From Setophaga petechia (lineage: Eukaryota > Chordata > Aves > Passeriformes > Parulidae), in assembly GCA_024362935.1 (NCBI GenBank), contig JANCRA010000008.1, forward strand, positions 33,195,557-33,259,556: a DNA stretch of 64,000 nt, in the 5' to 3' direction. Below, in pieces: positions 12,767 through 25,485 of this stretch. The first letter of the stretch is position 1; each line of letters opens with the position of its first letter. Below the pieces are notes generated by a model. That model did no database searches, was not told the DNA's origin, and saw nothing but the letters and a program-made list of their open reading frames with translations. Position numbers and translations under genes: made by a program.

Positions 12767-12887
12767 AAAAATACTGTATAGATCTTTCATCTGTGTGTTT
12801 TCTTTGCAAATATCTGTTTCCATATTCTAGTATGGAAACAGATATTTGCAAAGAAAACACACAGAGAAAGATCTATACAGTATTTTT
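12767..12887. repeat. Near-perfect inverted repeat, 57-58 bp arms, 6-nt loop
   Basis: The left arm (12767-12824) starts AAAAATACTGTATAGATC and ends TCTGTTTCCATA. The right arm (12831-12887) is its reverse complement except for one extra A in the left arm (TTTCATCTG against TTTCTCTG when complemented). The loop is TTCTAG (12825-12830). No target-site duplication is obvious at the edges (CACCCA left, GATACC right), which argues against a simple MITE. Near-identity of the arms suggests recent origin, for example by replication-fork template switching, or continuing gene-conversion-like correction. A transcript through it would fold into a single long hairpin resembling a miRNA or hairpin-siRNA precursor, but no known miRNA sequence was recognised. 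Confidence 0.95.
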
Positions 12888-15800
12888 GATACCTAATATG
12901 GCTTAAATAACTTCTATCATGACCAATCTTCTCTCTTCAATGACAAAACACAAGCTAAATTCAAAAAGCACACTTCAAAACATTGCCTGCTAGCCCCTGA
13001 GAATTGAACACAGATAATCTTTCTTTCAGGTGCAGCACATTATCTGATCAACACTACACAAACTGATTTCCATAAGAAATTCTAGCCTAATCATGCAACC
13101 TTCATGTTAATTTAAAAAATAGTCCTTGATTTTGAAATGAAGTTGAAAGTATAGTGTCAGAACAAAGTGAAAGAGTTATCATTAGCCTTCAAATGTGACA
13201 AATAAGAAAGACACAAACAAATGTCAGGATAATTAAAAAGGCATTGTTCACTTTTTAGAAGGGGAAAAAAATGAATTGCACGAGAAATATTAAGCTAACA
13301 AAGAAAGAGCAAATATGAGTAGAAAAAATGACAGTTATCTGCAAAATTCATAAATGTGTCTTTTGTATAACCGTAATGATCATATTTTATGCTGTCATTT
13401 TACATTTAATTGCTCACCCTGGTACTTTACTTCATAGCAGCCATCAGTACCCCACAGAGCCAGATGCTGAATTGCAAAAAAACATACTGTGACCACAGAC
13501 TTATAGGAAAGTAACTTTGCTGAGCTGTGGTGTATGACAAGTTAATTTTTGCAATTATACTTTTTCCAAGAATAAATGAAACTGCAGGTCATTACTATTC
13601 TATATCATTAAAAAGAGGCAGAAAATGTTCTTGATCATAAAGACCTCAAACTCATTTTATCATTATGTTGACATATGAAAGCAACTTTACAAGCTGCTTT
13701 TGCTCAATGTGACCTAATGAAATAAGCACCACCTCAGTTGAAATATGTAAACATGTTGATAAATTAAGAAGCACATGACTAAAGAATATTGTTATTATTA
13801 CACAGTGCTAACCCATCATATGTCAGGAGAGAAATGCTATATGGGCTAGGCTTACTCACAGCTGTTAGCTCTGCTGTATTACACCGCATGTCAAAGTACT
13901 AAAGGGACACGGATGCTCAGTTGTCATGAAGTCTGAAATTGTCCCCTGTTCATTCCTCTTCCTAAGAGTCATTAAATGTTAGAAATGTTTTCTAAAAATA
14001 ATTAAGTATGAGTAATGTCCATCACTGTCAAATTGTCTGTGCAATCAAACAGCAAGAAAGCAGATATCATTGTGAAACACGTAATGTCTGCCTTCTGTAT
14101 CTGTGCTTATGTCATCTGAAGACTGACTAAGAATTCAGAAGTTGGGATGTTCTTTACATTTCAAAATATTTACTGTACATGGAGAAATCAGAAATTCGCA
14201 GTGCATTCTTTCTCATAAAATGCTTTTTCATTTTCTGCACAATTGCTTTACTTCCCCATCACCAATGCAAACTATAACACTCAAGTGAGGAGAAAAAGAG
14301 ATTCTGCTTTCCAGATGAATACATTTATTAAGACAAAAGAATGAGAAGAAAATGTTTCAATTGTCATTGCATCTGTTTGCAATAAATGTCAAGAGCCTTT
14401 TAAAAAATTGACTACAGAGCTGACAAAAGACATCAGGTTGACAGGCAAAGAGCTGGAAATCCTCAGTTCACCCACTGAACAAGAAAATACAGGGACCCCC
14501 AAGTCACAAAACACCCTGCTTTTCAGAATCTTCTCTGCCAACCCATCCAGTCCTTAATATTGACTGAGCCACATATATAATTTCTTAGCACATCCTTTAG
14601 TATATGTCCTAAATTAAGAATGATTATTTACTTCAGTTTTCTCTTCTGAGAATGAGAGAGCAGAGACCAGTATAGAGGTAATGGAAGAAGAGGTACAATA
14701 AATCCTGTGTCTGAAACTTTCAAATTCATGGAATTAACTAGAAACAAAATCAAATAAGATTTTTTAAAACAGTTTACATGTTACTTCATACCTTCATACC
14801 CTATTGTCATCCAAGTCCTAGTGCTTTCCTTCCAAACAAAACCCTTAACTACTCTGAAATTATTTATAAATGTTAGAGTTTAATAATTTGGAATATCTCT
14901 CCCTTTTTCTTCCCTTGATCTCCTTGCATGGCAACCACGGATCCCTATATACAAGATTCTCTCTATTCATATACAGGTTCTGCAACAGCAGCTCTACTGT
15001 GTTTTCATAAACACAAAACAGGCATCTAAACACACTTGCTATCAAAAAAGAATACCACAAACATTGGACATAGTTGTTTTTTCTCTTATTTAGAAACTAA
15101 GAATTTAATGCTTCAAGGAAATATTTTTGTCAAGAAGAAGAAATCAGAATTACAGAGAGAAAGAAGTATGGTTTGAACTTCATACTATTGCATACAAGTC
15201 CTCTATAGAAATGGAACACTATCCAATTAACTCGGTGTAGCTACAAAATAGGAGGAGATTGTCCATAGGCAGGGTATCAAGAAGATTTTAAAATCTCCAA
15301 CAGCAAAATTTTAATCTCAGTGCATCCTATTTGCAAACAAATAATTTCTAAGGAGATAAAACTTTACCATTGTGAATAAAAGAATAATATTAAAATACAT
15401 TCATAGTACTTAGTAAAGAATATACGTCTTGTCCTGGACTACCAAATACTTTGCTAAAAATTTGTACATGCAGCACGGAACCTTTTTCAAATTTTTTTTG
15501 TTCAATGAAGTTTTAAAGTTTAAATAGTTACCTATTTAATAGTTACCTATTTACAGGATGAGGAAGAAAAAGATTTTCCTCATGTAGAGAAGAATTAGAA
15601 AACAGGCACTACTATTTTTCATCTAACAATCTCTATCAGTCCTCCTGTTACAATGAATTTGACACATCACATTTCTATTTAAAAACCAAAACACAATGAG
15701 AAAGCAGAAATCTGCAGCTCACTAGCCACTAACACCAGTGCAATGCAGCAACAATGAAAGGAAACGTGTTCCCTTCCTGCTAGGGAGGCAGGATTTAGGA

Positions 15801-16639
15801 AAATGGTAAGAACTTGAAGCAGTTGTTATGAGGTTACTTACATAAGCAAGGATATGGTAAAATAATCTTGTCTGCATTGGCAAACCTTTGTAAACTTGTG
15901 AGACCTAGCAGAGCTCAATACAGAGACATGGGATTACCTATGCAGAACAGTTCACAGAACCAGGGCTTAACACATGAAGGACTAAAACCTACCTACCTAC
16001 TATCTCTCTTCCTCTTTCACTGTCAGCTTTCATCTGTATTCATTATTTTCAGTGTAAAACTGCTTTTGCATACCTCACAATGTACATATATTTTATTATA
16101 TGCATGACTGGAAGAAAAAAAAAATAGTATTATCCTACAGGAGACTGTTTAGGCTTTTTTTCTGAACCCTTTACAACTCCCTTTCACCTTCAAACCAAAG
16201 GTAACAATTTTTGACAACCAATAAGCAAATTTAAAATAAAATACTATTAAAGCTCTTGTTAAAAAAACTACATTAAAGCTACAGTACTGCCATTTAAAAC
16301 ATTATTAGAAACAAAAATACAACATTTATTAAAATATAATAATGTAATAATGGAAATTTTAAAAAATAGCAGATGGTCTTTAACTGTCAAATATGGATTT
16401 TTCATAACTGGTACACAATTTACTGTCACAGGCGCTTTGGTGCTACAGAAGTATTAGTACAGCTATTAACTATTTAATTCTTTAGCTGACACTGTGTTTT
16501 AGGATAGGGATTTAAATAATTTACTTCTACATTCTACTGTTCAAATTTTGCTGCTAGGAATTCATGCAACAAAGTTGTAGAAAAAACACATGATGCTTGT
16601 TGATAGTGATATAAGACAGGATTATTATAAAAACCAATT
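12888..16639. other. AT-rich non-coding stretch
   Basis: Open frames are below 80 codons and unrecognised. The only structure found is a 15-bp tandem duplication at 15523-15552 and ACCT repeats at about 15989-16002. No mobile element was recognised. Parts (for example 13350-14100) are repeat-free and could include conserved elements, but nothing specific is seen. Confidence 0.55.
15523..15552 (+). repeat. Perfect 15-bp tandem duplication
   Basis: The unit AATAGTTACCTATTT occurs twice head to tail (15523-15537 and 15538-15552) without mismatch, which indicates a young slippage event. Confidence 0.9.
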
Positions 16640-17800
16640 ATATCTTTTCATTCTCTTTTTGCTTAATTAAAGCAAGAAGAATCACTATCTTTCTCAGCAG
16701 TAATCATGTGGAAGCTGTATAGCACAGATACAGTAATTAACTTAACCTTATCACTTAACTCTATTGGGTCATTGGAGTGAGGCACAGTATCAGTGCTCAG
16801 AATCAATGCCGTAATGCTAACATCGTTGAGCAGTTCGGAGATTGAATAATGCCATCTGTAAATGGACAGTCTTTGTTCCTGCTTAGCTATGCTGGATAAA
16901 TGTTCCTGCTCATAACTTTAATATGGCAGCTTAACCATTTAATCATTGTACATTAATACATTATCAATATTGTGAACATGTAAGTACAAAATTACTTGTC
17001 AAAGTAATCAGATATTACCGATTTTTGTGCATAAATACGATGCATGTGGGATTTCGTCTTAATTATATATTTTAATGAAAAAAGATATAGCCCAGATTTT
17101 TTTTTTTTCATTTAAGAGAGATTTGAAAAGAATGATCATTTCTAAAGATAAACTTATTTTTTCTTCATCTAAAGCTGATTTTTAAAATGAAAAGGAATGT
17201 TCTGTATTTTCTTTGGTAAAATTAGCCAAGTGTGCAAAGTTTAGTGCATTTTTAGCTATACAGGGGATACTTGGGCATCTGGGGGATTTTCATAACTGAG
17301 GACTTGTGCTGTATCACAACAAATTAAGCGTAATTAAACACTCTGTTCAGTGTCTATTGTTAATTGCAGCAGCTAATTTGATGCTTAGTTAGTGTTATGT
17401 TCCGAACTATTTCCAAGCACACAGAATTCTTCAGTTAAGACTGCTTGCTTTTAGCTCTAAATTTTTTTTTATCCTCATTTGACAGATTTTAGCTCATTTA
17501 TTACTTTTGTTAAACGATCAGAAATTCCCTTGCCAAGACAGTACTTTGAGGTCCTTCACTTTCACCAAGTCAGACACTAAATCATAGGGGACAATTATCA
17601 GCAAATGCTCTCCGACAGGCCCTAAGCCTGCTGAGGTAATGCAGCTGACAAACTTTGATGCGCCATGCCCGTGCACATTATGTTCACGTAGTGTGTACAT
17701 CTGGGCACCCTTTATGGCGATGCAGCAAACAGCCAATCATTTATTCCACTCTAATTAGCACACATGTAAATCCTCACCAATCAAGCCACTCACAGGGTTA
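16640..17800. promoter_or_regulatory. Candidate cluster of conserved non-coding elements
   Basis: Over 1.1 kb has no visible repeat apart from a 12-T run at 17097-17108, and no meaningful reading frame. It is dense in homeodomain, SOX and POU-like words: TTAATCATTGTACATTAAT near 16940, TTATCAATATTGTGAACATG near 16962, and TAATTAAACAC near 17332. GC-balanced, CpG-containing segments at about 16800-16850 and 17580-17750 are unusual for drifting AT-rich DNA. I infer a developmental enhancer cluster. Conservation cannot be measured here and no named element is recognised. Confidence 0.35.
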
Positions 17801-17877
17801 CCGTTGTGGCAGCCATACAGCAAGCTGGCAGGACATGGGAAGAAAGTACAAGAAGCAACTATTGGGTTTGATTTGAA

Positions 17878-18130
17878 CCTGCCGTCACGCCACGGCAGGT
17901 CCCCCCAGTCCTGACTGTAACCAGCTCTCCCCTTCACAACCCATCATCGAGCTCCATGCGAAAAAGGTCATCGGGCAGACTGCTGCCCGGCCAAGATGCT
18001 TTGATTCTTTGCAGGCTCTGGGAGCACACCTGAAGCGACGCGCGGCTCCGATAGCTCACAGCGCCGGAGCTGTCGCCGGCAAAAGTCAGGCATAGCTCTA
18101 AAGCATGCGGCACAGCATGGAGTACACGCT
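17878..18130. promoter_or_regulatory. Small GC/CpG-rich island with several hairpins
   Basis: A CpG-rich patch includes GCGACGCGCGGCTCCG and GCGCCGGAGCTGTCGCCGGC. It holds stem-loops at 17878-17899 (CCTGCCGT/ACGGCAGG, 6-nt loop), 17972-17989 (CGGGCAG/CTGCCCG, 4-nt loop) and 18045-18070 (GCTCCG/CGGAGC). It directly follows the candidate enhancer block. It may be a weak alternative promoter or a conserved regulatory element; no transcript direction is apparent. Confidence 0.4.
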
Positions 18131-21100
18131 ACCTCAAAGAAGCACTGTCCACCTCAATATTTTAGACCCTGTTATGTCGCCAGGAAACTATCTGCCAGGT
18201 GTCAGCATCCCTTTTCTTCCTCACGAGCCCAGGTGCCTCTGCAGTAACCCTTTTATTTTGAAATAAATAGCAAACGCCTTCAAAAGGACAGATTCAGGCA
18301 TTCAGAGAATCTACTGACACTGGTTTATATTATGCAATTCCAAAGAATACAGTGTGGTTTGAAATACCTAAAATGGTTAGCTCCCATTTCCCAAAATTGA
18401 ATCAAAGCAGTATGTAAGACCCTACAGTGCTATTCATTACTAAATTAGAAAACACTCTATTTCAAAACAGCTTTAAAATGTGCATGCATATTGTCAAGGA
18501 TACAAGAGTTAGCCTAATAAAAGTATTCCTCAAAACGGAGAGTATTTCTCTTTAGAACAAAAATCCACCTAAATCCCGTGCCTTCATGCTTTCAGTGCTT
18601 ACTGCAAGAAAAAAAAGCAGCAAGTAAAACTGCATTTAGCAGTAGAATTTAGCTACACTGATTTACATTTTTATTCAATGGACTACAGGGATAGAAGAAA
18701 CATCCAGTAAATGCATTTCAAACTTTTTAAACTTATGTGTATTTGTACTCACCACTTATCTTTATCTACATCTAATTAAACATGTTTACAAATTGACTTG
18801 TTCTATTTTACAAATTAATGAAGCAAATATCTATGAGAGGTATGGCTTTGGTTTAGTTTTCAAACAAATTGTCAATAAAGTATCACTAGAAATTACTATT
18901 CTTGTAAAATTATATGGATAACCAGATGAGAGAGACAGAAAGAAAAACTAAATTCTTCTGGTCCTTCTCCAGACAAACTGGACCAAAGAAAGCAGGATGA
19001 GAAAAATCTGCTCAAAAACTGTTAGAATCTTATCGTTAATGAAGTTTTACCACCAAAAGAAAATTTTAAATGAGATTATCTTCTCACAGGAAAACAAAAC
19101 CAGAAAAATAATGCAGTGAATTTTGTAGGTCCACCAAAAACCAACAAAGCAAGCAAGCATATTTATCTCAGCTTCCATTAACAGAAAAAAATTGGGATGT
19201 GGTAAAGAGAATTTTCTTCCTGACATTATGGATGCTTTCACAGTTGCTGCTGCCTCTCCAGTTAGCCTGCCTTTCCTACAGAGCTACCACCAAGGGGGAA
19301 AGCAGGTTGTAGCTCTCAGCCTGGATCTAGGCACTACGTAAGATGGTCTCTGCCAGATTAGCAAGAAATCGCTTTCCACTTCTTGAGCTTGAGAAGAGTC
19401 CTTTGGAGGAGAAGGGGCAATCACCTTACGAGTTTATGGCTTATCACTCCTGGGATATCTGTAACTTACCTACTGAAATTACACACTCTTATTCTGAATT
19501 TACTTCTAAATCAATTGGAACATTTATGAGACAGCATGGATGCTTGTGGCTTTGCCAAGACGGAGGTGAGGAAGGGTGGCCAGTGCAAAGTGCTGCCCCC
19601 GGGAATTCCCAACCCACACGGGACAAGGGGATGACCCAAGGTAGTAGAAAACACAGCCCTCCTTTCCAGCTCCTGAAGTGACACCTTCGAGGGCTATAAA
19701 AGCCATCAAATACCAACCAAGCACTGCTCCTGCAGGAACCACACCCTCACATCACGGATGAGGAAAGTTCTAAAGCTGCTGGGGGTGTTCAGCCATCACA
19801 TTAAGCCCGCCTGCCTCAGCAGCCAAAACCAACTATTTCCATGCCTCCTGCAGCACTGTGAGCCTTTAGCACACAGTACAGGGGGCAGAGAGATCACTAT
19901 AAATATCCCCATCCCAGTAAGTGATCTTTTCAAGATTCTTACCTAAATACCCACTATCACGAGACTTCTAGTGAAATGGCAGGATGTTGTTGGCACCACA
20001 AACCCAAACAAGAAGCCATGCATGTAGGCATGCAGGAGGCAGCACCCTCTGCCTTTGGGCTCTGCCAGCCAACCCCTGAGTCACACCCTGCTCCTGGGGA
20101 GCAGAGCCCCCATTAAGCCCCAGTGGGCAGGGATGCTTCCAGAACCAGACTGGCTGCCCCACTGCCAGCATGGCACAGGCAGAAACCCCACAAACCTTGT
20201 TCAGATGGAGGCACCTACACTGCCTAGGAATAGGGTAAGGCAAAGGAAGAGTGAAATAAGGTTCTGTGGTGATCAACAGCTGAGCATCATGCTGCTCCCT
20301 ACAGTAAGAAACATTGGCTTCTGCCTCCTGCACCAGTTACTGGATAAAGTCACCACAAAGCAGGGTCCATGCTGCCCAGAGCAGAGGGGAAGATGGTAAT
20401 CAAAGTACATTCCTCTGAGCAGAAAGAAAGGTCACAGACAGACAGGTCACCTACACCAGCTCTGTGGCAATTCTACACAGAGAGATGAAAAAATACATAA
20501 TGATCTTATTTTCTCCTTTTCAGATGTGTCAATCAATTTTTTTTAATTTATGCTTGATGCAAGATAGGATTTTTCCTTTCCTCATTATCCCAGAATGAAA
20601 GAATATTGTCCATGTAACAATGCAATAAAATTTTGAACACAAATGCTTACAAACTGCTCAAAGCTTACTAAGTATCCCCTTTGATCTGTTAATAAAATAA
20701 ATAGAGCAACACATTAAGTAATCTGATCTAATACTAAAAAAAAACTTGTGTTTTTTAATCCTCCATCTAGATTATGGGCACTTACTTTTTTATTTATTAT
20801 GTGTCATTTAAATGGAAAATTAAAACAACTCAGTATTTCCGTTCTGCATTTTAAAATGCAGCTGTGCTTTACCTCTTCCGGCTATACAAAAAATGTCAAG
20901 AAGTTACACATCAGGAGTTTTTAACAAGTTTTTACTACAAGATCCACTTATTTCACTTCATTACATACTGGTGGATATTCTCTGACAGCACAGTAGGAAA
21001 AACAAAACAGTAGTTGCATCATCGTAATCATCATCATATCCCCCAAATCCTATGGTCACACCAGAAAAGGCAGCAATGCCCCTATGCCACCTGCATGTCA

Positions 21101-22078
21101 CCTCAACTGCTCCACTGTCAGGAAGCAGGCTAGCCCATTACAGTAGTTGGGTCAGCATGATTGCACTGCAGCCTTTGAAAACCTGACCTTTTTGTCACAT
21201 ATGAGTCAGAGAGCATTATTCTAGCAGTATGCAGGGCTCTAGCAGGGCCACACACTCAAAACAGCATGCCAGCCACCTTGAGGAAGTGGAGAACAGATAT
21301 AAGAAACTATTCAGAATGATGGATGATCCTGAGAACATGAAAAAAATAAATGAAATACAGGAGACCTCTGTTTTCATTAGGGAAAAAAAATGCTCAGTGA
21401 GGATTAATAAAAATTATGAAGGGAACTGACGCAATCACCGTAGGTGGCTATCTCAGCTCATCTCAAATGCAAAGGCAAGGAAAGCTCGCCGTAGCTATAA
21501 AAGGCAAAGGCAATCAGGCAAGAAGGGCAAATATGTAGGAACTCTAATTAACGAACAATAAATGCATAAAATAAACTGCCAAAAGATGAAATCAAAGCAG
21601 GTACCTTTTTTTTTTAATGAGACAATACACTGGTCCACAATTATTTTTTGTAGCAATTTAATTATGACAATGAATGGTGCTCCATTTTTTTTTCTTGTTT
21701 CTTATGAGAAATTGCAAAGACGCTTGTTAAAGTAACAAATTCTTTTTTCTTCATTTTCTCTTTAAACATGGTTCCATCAGCTTAATGGCATAAAAGACTA
21801 ATGTGCTGTGTAAATTCTTGCCTGTTGAACTCACCTGAACCAACATATACTACTAGCAGGAACAGCATTGTCCCAATAGTGCCTAAAGACAGCTTATTTG
21901 CAGTCTACAGGATCTGCCTGTTTGACTTAAATGAAAATTCAGTGGTTTATAATATCCAGTGAGTATAAAATTTCATGATTGTAATGACATTTTTTGCACT
22001 AAATTCTACCCAAATATGTTCAAATTAGGTTTAAAATTCTGGTATAGAAAATAATTTGCAATTATTCATTAGTTTTTT
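18131..22078. other. Non-coding stretch, mixed composition
   Basis: Mostly AT-rich, with a GC-richer part at about 19300-20400 where several overlapping frames of up to 121 codons occur on both strands (for example 20055-20399 plus and 19968-20333 minus). Overlapping antisense frames without family similarity are expected by chance in such DNA. A 66-codon frame at 21229-21429 has a charged, helix-like composition but no recognised relative. No mobile element was identified. Confidence 0.5.
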
Positions 22079-22108
22079 AAGAAGTTTTACCTCTGTATAA
22101 AACTTCTT
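22079..22108. repeat. 11-bp inverted repeat, 8-nt loop
   Basis: AAGAAGTTTTA (22079-22089) pairs exactly with TAAAACTTCTT (22098-22108) around the loop CCTCTGTA. It is a small perfect stem-loop of unknown significance in AT-rich DNA. Confidence 0.85.
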
Positions 22109-24749
22109 GTAAATTTGAGATTATCTGGGATGAAACATCTCATATGATATAAATTACATAAATTATATAAATTGTTTCACCATATACATGCCTCAGGTGT
22201 TTCACCTGTGAAAATTAAGACCATGGTGTAGCAAAACCATTCACTACATGAGACAAAAGACACAGAGCAGTATTTGCAAATAGAGCAAAGCATATGACCA
22301 ATGGCCCACATAACCCATCTAATACAAAAGAAGAAGGGTTATTCCAGAGAATCTAAGTAAAGGACTCCAAGACTGCTTTACATAAAGCCACGTTAGCTAT
22401 TTATGAAGAGAAGCACTTTTCTATCACTCTCAGGACCAAACTCAAGCTAACATGCTCTCCGTGGATCACCACAAGTGGCCCCAGTTCTTCTGTACTCAGG
22501 CTCACTGTTGAAAAATGGCTAAAGAGAATGTGGGGGGATATCCTTGAGCATTTTAACACTACCATTGCTGCCAAACACAGAGATTCCAGTAAGTCACCAG
22601 AGGCCTGGCAGAACTCTCCTATGCCACAGGTCCTTCCTCAGAGGGTAAATAAGAAAATGACAAGGAATGACAGTCAAAGGCTTGACATGTTCATGTACCT
22701 CGGCCTACGGACTCATCCCTGCCCCCTGCCTTTTTTCTTTCTTTTTTTTTTTTCTCTCTTTTTTTAAAATCTGTCACCTCTACTATTCCTGTTTCAACCA
22801 TTTATGTAATTTCATTGTCTGTTATGGCCATCTTCTTATTTGCAGGGCCTGTAGGCATTAATTTTATTTAATATACTATATGCTTGACACTCCACATGGT
22901 GTTAATGAGTTGCCAGCTGCCTGTTGTGATACAAGAAGTAACCGTAAACCCAGTGTCGCCTTTACTCCTGCACTGGTTCAGTTTTCTATTGTGACACATA
23001 AATGTCAACTGGTATGATCAGAAGTAAACAGTCATGACAGACAGGAAAAAAGGAGCTGACAGTTGAAGGTGATGATATCCATTAGGCTTCTACAGCTGCC
23101 ACCTCCTGGGGAGACTGCTGAAGGATTTGAAATGTGGTGCAGAGCTCCTGGCTAACATGGCTCTATGACAAAGAATATGCTTACCTTCAAAATACCTGGC
23201 CTACCACCTAACCATCTGGCTTATTATCATTCAGATAAATCCACTTATATGCACAGGAAGGAGAAAGCCATGATGGAACACCAGAAGCGCATAAAAAGGG
23301 CAGAAACATTAGTCAATCAGCCCAATGATACTCGAACAGTTGTTAAGGGAGCACGTCATTGCCTTGCTCACTTAACCATGGACATAAAAGAAAAGAGCTT
23401 CCCAAAAAGACAGAGTTTAAGATTTCAATTAAATTAAGCTGAATCTTAAGATGTCCATCAAGAGCAGTTAGAAGGATTATGTCAAGTCAATCTTTATTCA
23501 CATTTTACTCTTTGTGATAGTAGATTAAACACTTCATTTTTGTTGAAGAGAGAACTTTTACCTGATAAATGCAGAAGTAAGAAAAATCACTCAGGTTAAA
23601 TACCAAGCCAGTTTCCTTATCACAACCCACTCCACTGGACTTTAGGTTGTGCAAACCAATCAAAGCCTGCATTTGACGTGTGAGAGGATGACTGAAGAAA
23701 TTTCAGACCTCCCAGTGTGTGCAAATCCCCAGCAGACGCCAGTGCCTTTGCTCTCTCTCCCCCACACCTCTGCGACACAGTCACAAAGATGTCAGGGCAG
23801 AATGCAATCCTCAGATGGCACGTGTACCTCTAGGCTGCAGCAATTTATGCCAGGGCTAACACAGCTCAACCCAGAAAATTAGAGCTTGTAACTGCTTCCA
23901 TGATCTCCTCTTTCCATCCCCCAACACCAAGAGCAGTATTTTTCCTTATAAGCAGCTCAGATAATTGCCTTTATTATACACAATATTCATTCCTTAGATT
24001 TTCATCACCAATAGAGCTATTATAAATTATTTTAGCTGTACTCTTCATGCTTTTATCCCTGTATTGATTTTATTTTTAATGTAAACTTTTAAATTATAAT
24101 GACAGAGAAACAACTACTTATATAGCTACAAAGGCTAAATTAGCAAGACCTGAGAGAAAAGTGCTGAAGATATTTGATATGAAACATTAAAAGCAAATGT
24201 TATTTTATGTAATACTAAAATGTAAAGAAATGCAAATGTAAATGTAGTTCCACCTTCCAGAGTACAGCAATAATAAAGTATTAGATTCAAGCATCATAAT
24301 TAACTTAATCAGATGGAGTTTTCTTTAATTCCCTAATTCTTATCCTTCAGCCATCTAAGCTTTTCTCAGGTTGAAGAATATAATCATGAAAAACACCAGC
24401 AGATACTACTGAAAATGTCTCCCTTTGCTTGTGTTACAGTAAAGCACTGAGTACTTTGCAGCATGTCTAGCATTTGGCCAGTGCAGTATTTTAGACACAC
24501 AGAAATACATCCCCACATCTACTAAGAAAATACTTTCCTATGCCTCTGACACAGGACTTAGGGAATATCTCCTTTAAACAGCTAAATGGATCACAGAATT
24601 TAAAGGCATGTTTCGTCTGGTCTCTATAAAGGTAAGCATACATAATTACTGTATGCAGAATCTCAGCATTTGCAATTAGTTGAAAGCAATTCCAGTAAAA
24701 AATAAACCTGTTATACCATGGAATTAGAACCATAGGTTAAATTGCAATT
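22109..24749. other. AT-rich non-coding stretch
   Basis: Holds a pyrimidine tract (22731-22767) and unremarkable unique sequence. The 90-codon frame at 23165-23437 and the 79-codon frame at 22528-22767 have no recognised similarity; the latter runs into the pyrimidine tract. A perfect octamer lies at 24230-24237. No mobile element was recognised. Confidence 0.55.
22731..22767 (+). repeat. T-rich polypyrimidine tract
   Basis: Pure C/T sequence dominated by T runs (13 Ts followed by CTCTC and 7 Ts). It could be a retroposon poly-A tail read on the other strand or plain slippage. No retrocopy was recognised next to it. Confidence 0.8.
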
Positions 24750-25350
24750 TTTGTCAACAAGTCCGTTTTTACTCTATCGATTTGCACAAGGTGATACAAT
24801 ACACTGATTTGAATCTTATAGAAAGAAGTGATATTGCACTAATTGAAAAATAATTGGATTCGCCCCACTTTATAACAGATTCCTTTGCACTATCAAAGTT
24901 TTAATCTCTGATGAGTTTTGCAAAATTCAGAACCTAAAAATCACTGATTTATATCTTAATTCAGATATGTCAAATATTTCAAGGCAAGGAATTCCAAAAG
25001 AGCAGACTGTGCAGGCTGCAATGCAAACATGAAACAAAAGTGAAAACACTAACATTTTCTTTCCATATATTGTAGCAAATTAATTGTGTGTTTTGGTAAC
25101 GTAGCTTATTAGTTTTGCATAATTTAAGTTTTAATTCATCGTTTAATTTTTAATTAAGTAGTCTCTTTCAAGATGAGCTTTCTACTCGCATTTTAGTTAG
25201 ATGCTAAACATGCAATGCATAAAAGCAGTGGCAAGAATGTAATATTTAGTTCATATGATTTCTCTGTGATTTCAGACATGAAAGTAACCAATTTTTCAGA
25301 GTATAAAATAACAGCAATTGTAAAATGTCATATAAATTCTAAATAATTAA
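24750..25350. promoter_or_regulatory. Candidate conserved non-coding element
   Basis: About 600 bp of non-repetitive AT-rich sequence with many homeodomain-type words (GCACTAATTGAAAAATAATTGG near 24840; AAATTAATTGTG near 25078; TTTTTAATTAAG near 25148), and no open frame of interest. By analogy with enhancer blocks in vertebrate gene deserts it is a reasonable candidate. Base composition alone could also produce these words, so confidence is low. Confidence 0.27.
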
Positions 25351-25485
25351 AGACCTCTGAAAATATCTGAAAAAGTAGTGGAGCAATTATAGTGAGAAGA
25401 AGAGCCACATACTTTTCATAGATTATAGATTTTCCTATGGGTTTTTTGTTTCAGTAGTTTGGTTTTGTTTTGGAGTTGGGATTTC

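Noticed and set aside
12767..12887. Calling the large hairpin a known DNA transposon
   Set aside because: The ends do not match a terminal repeat I know and no target-site duplication is visible.
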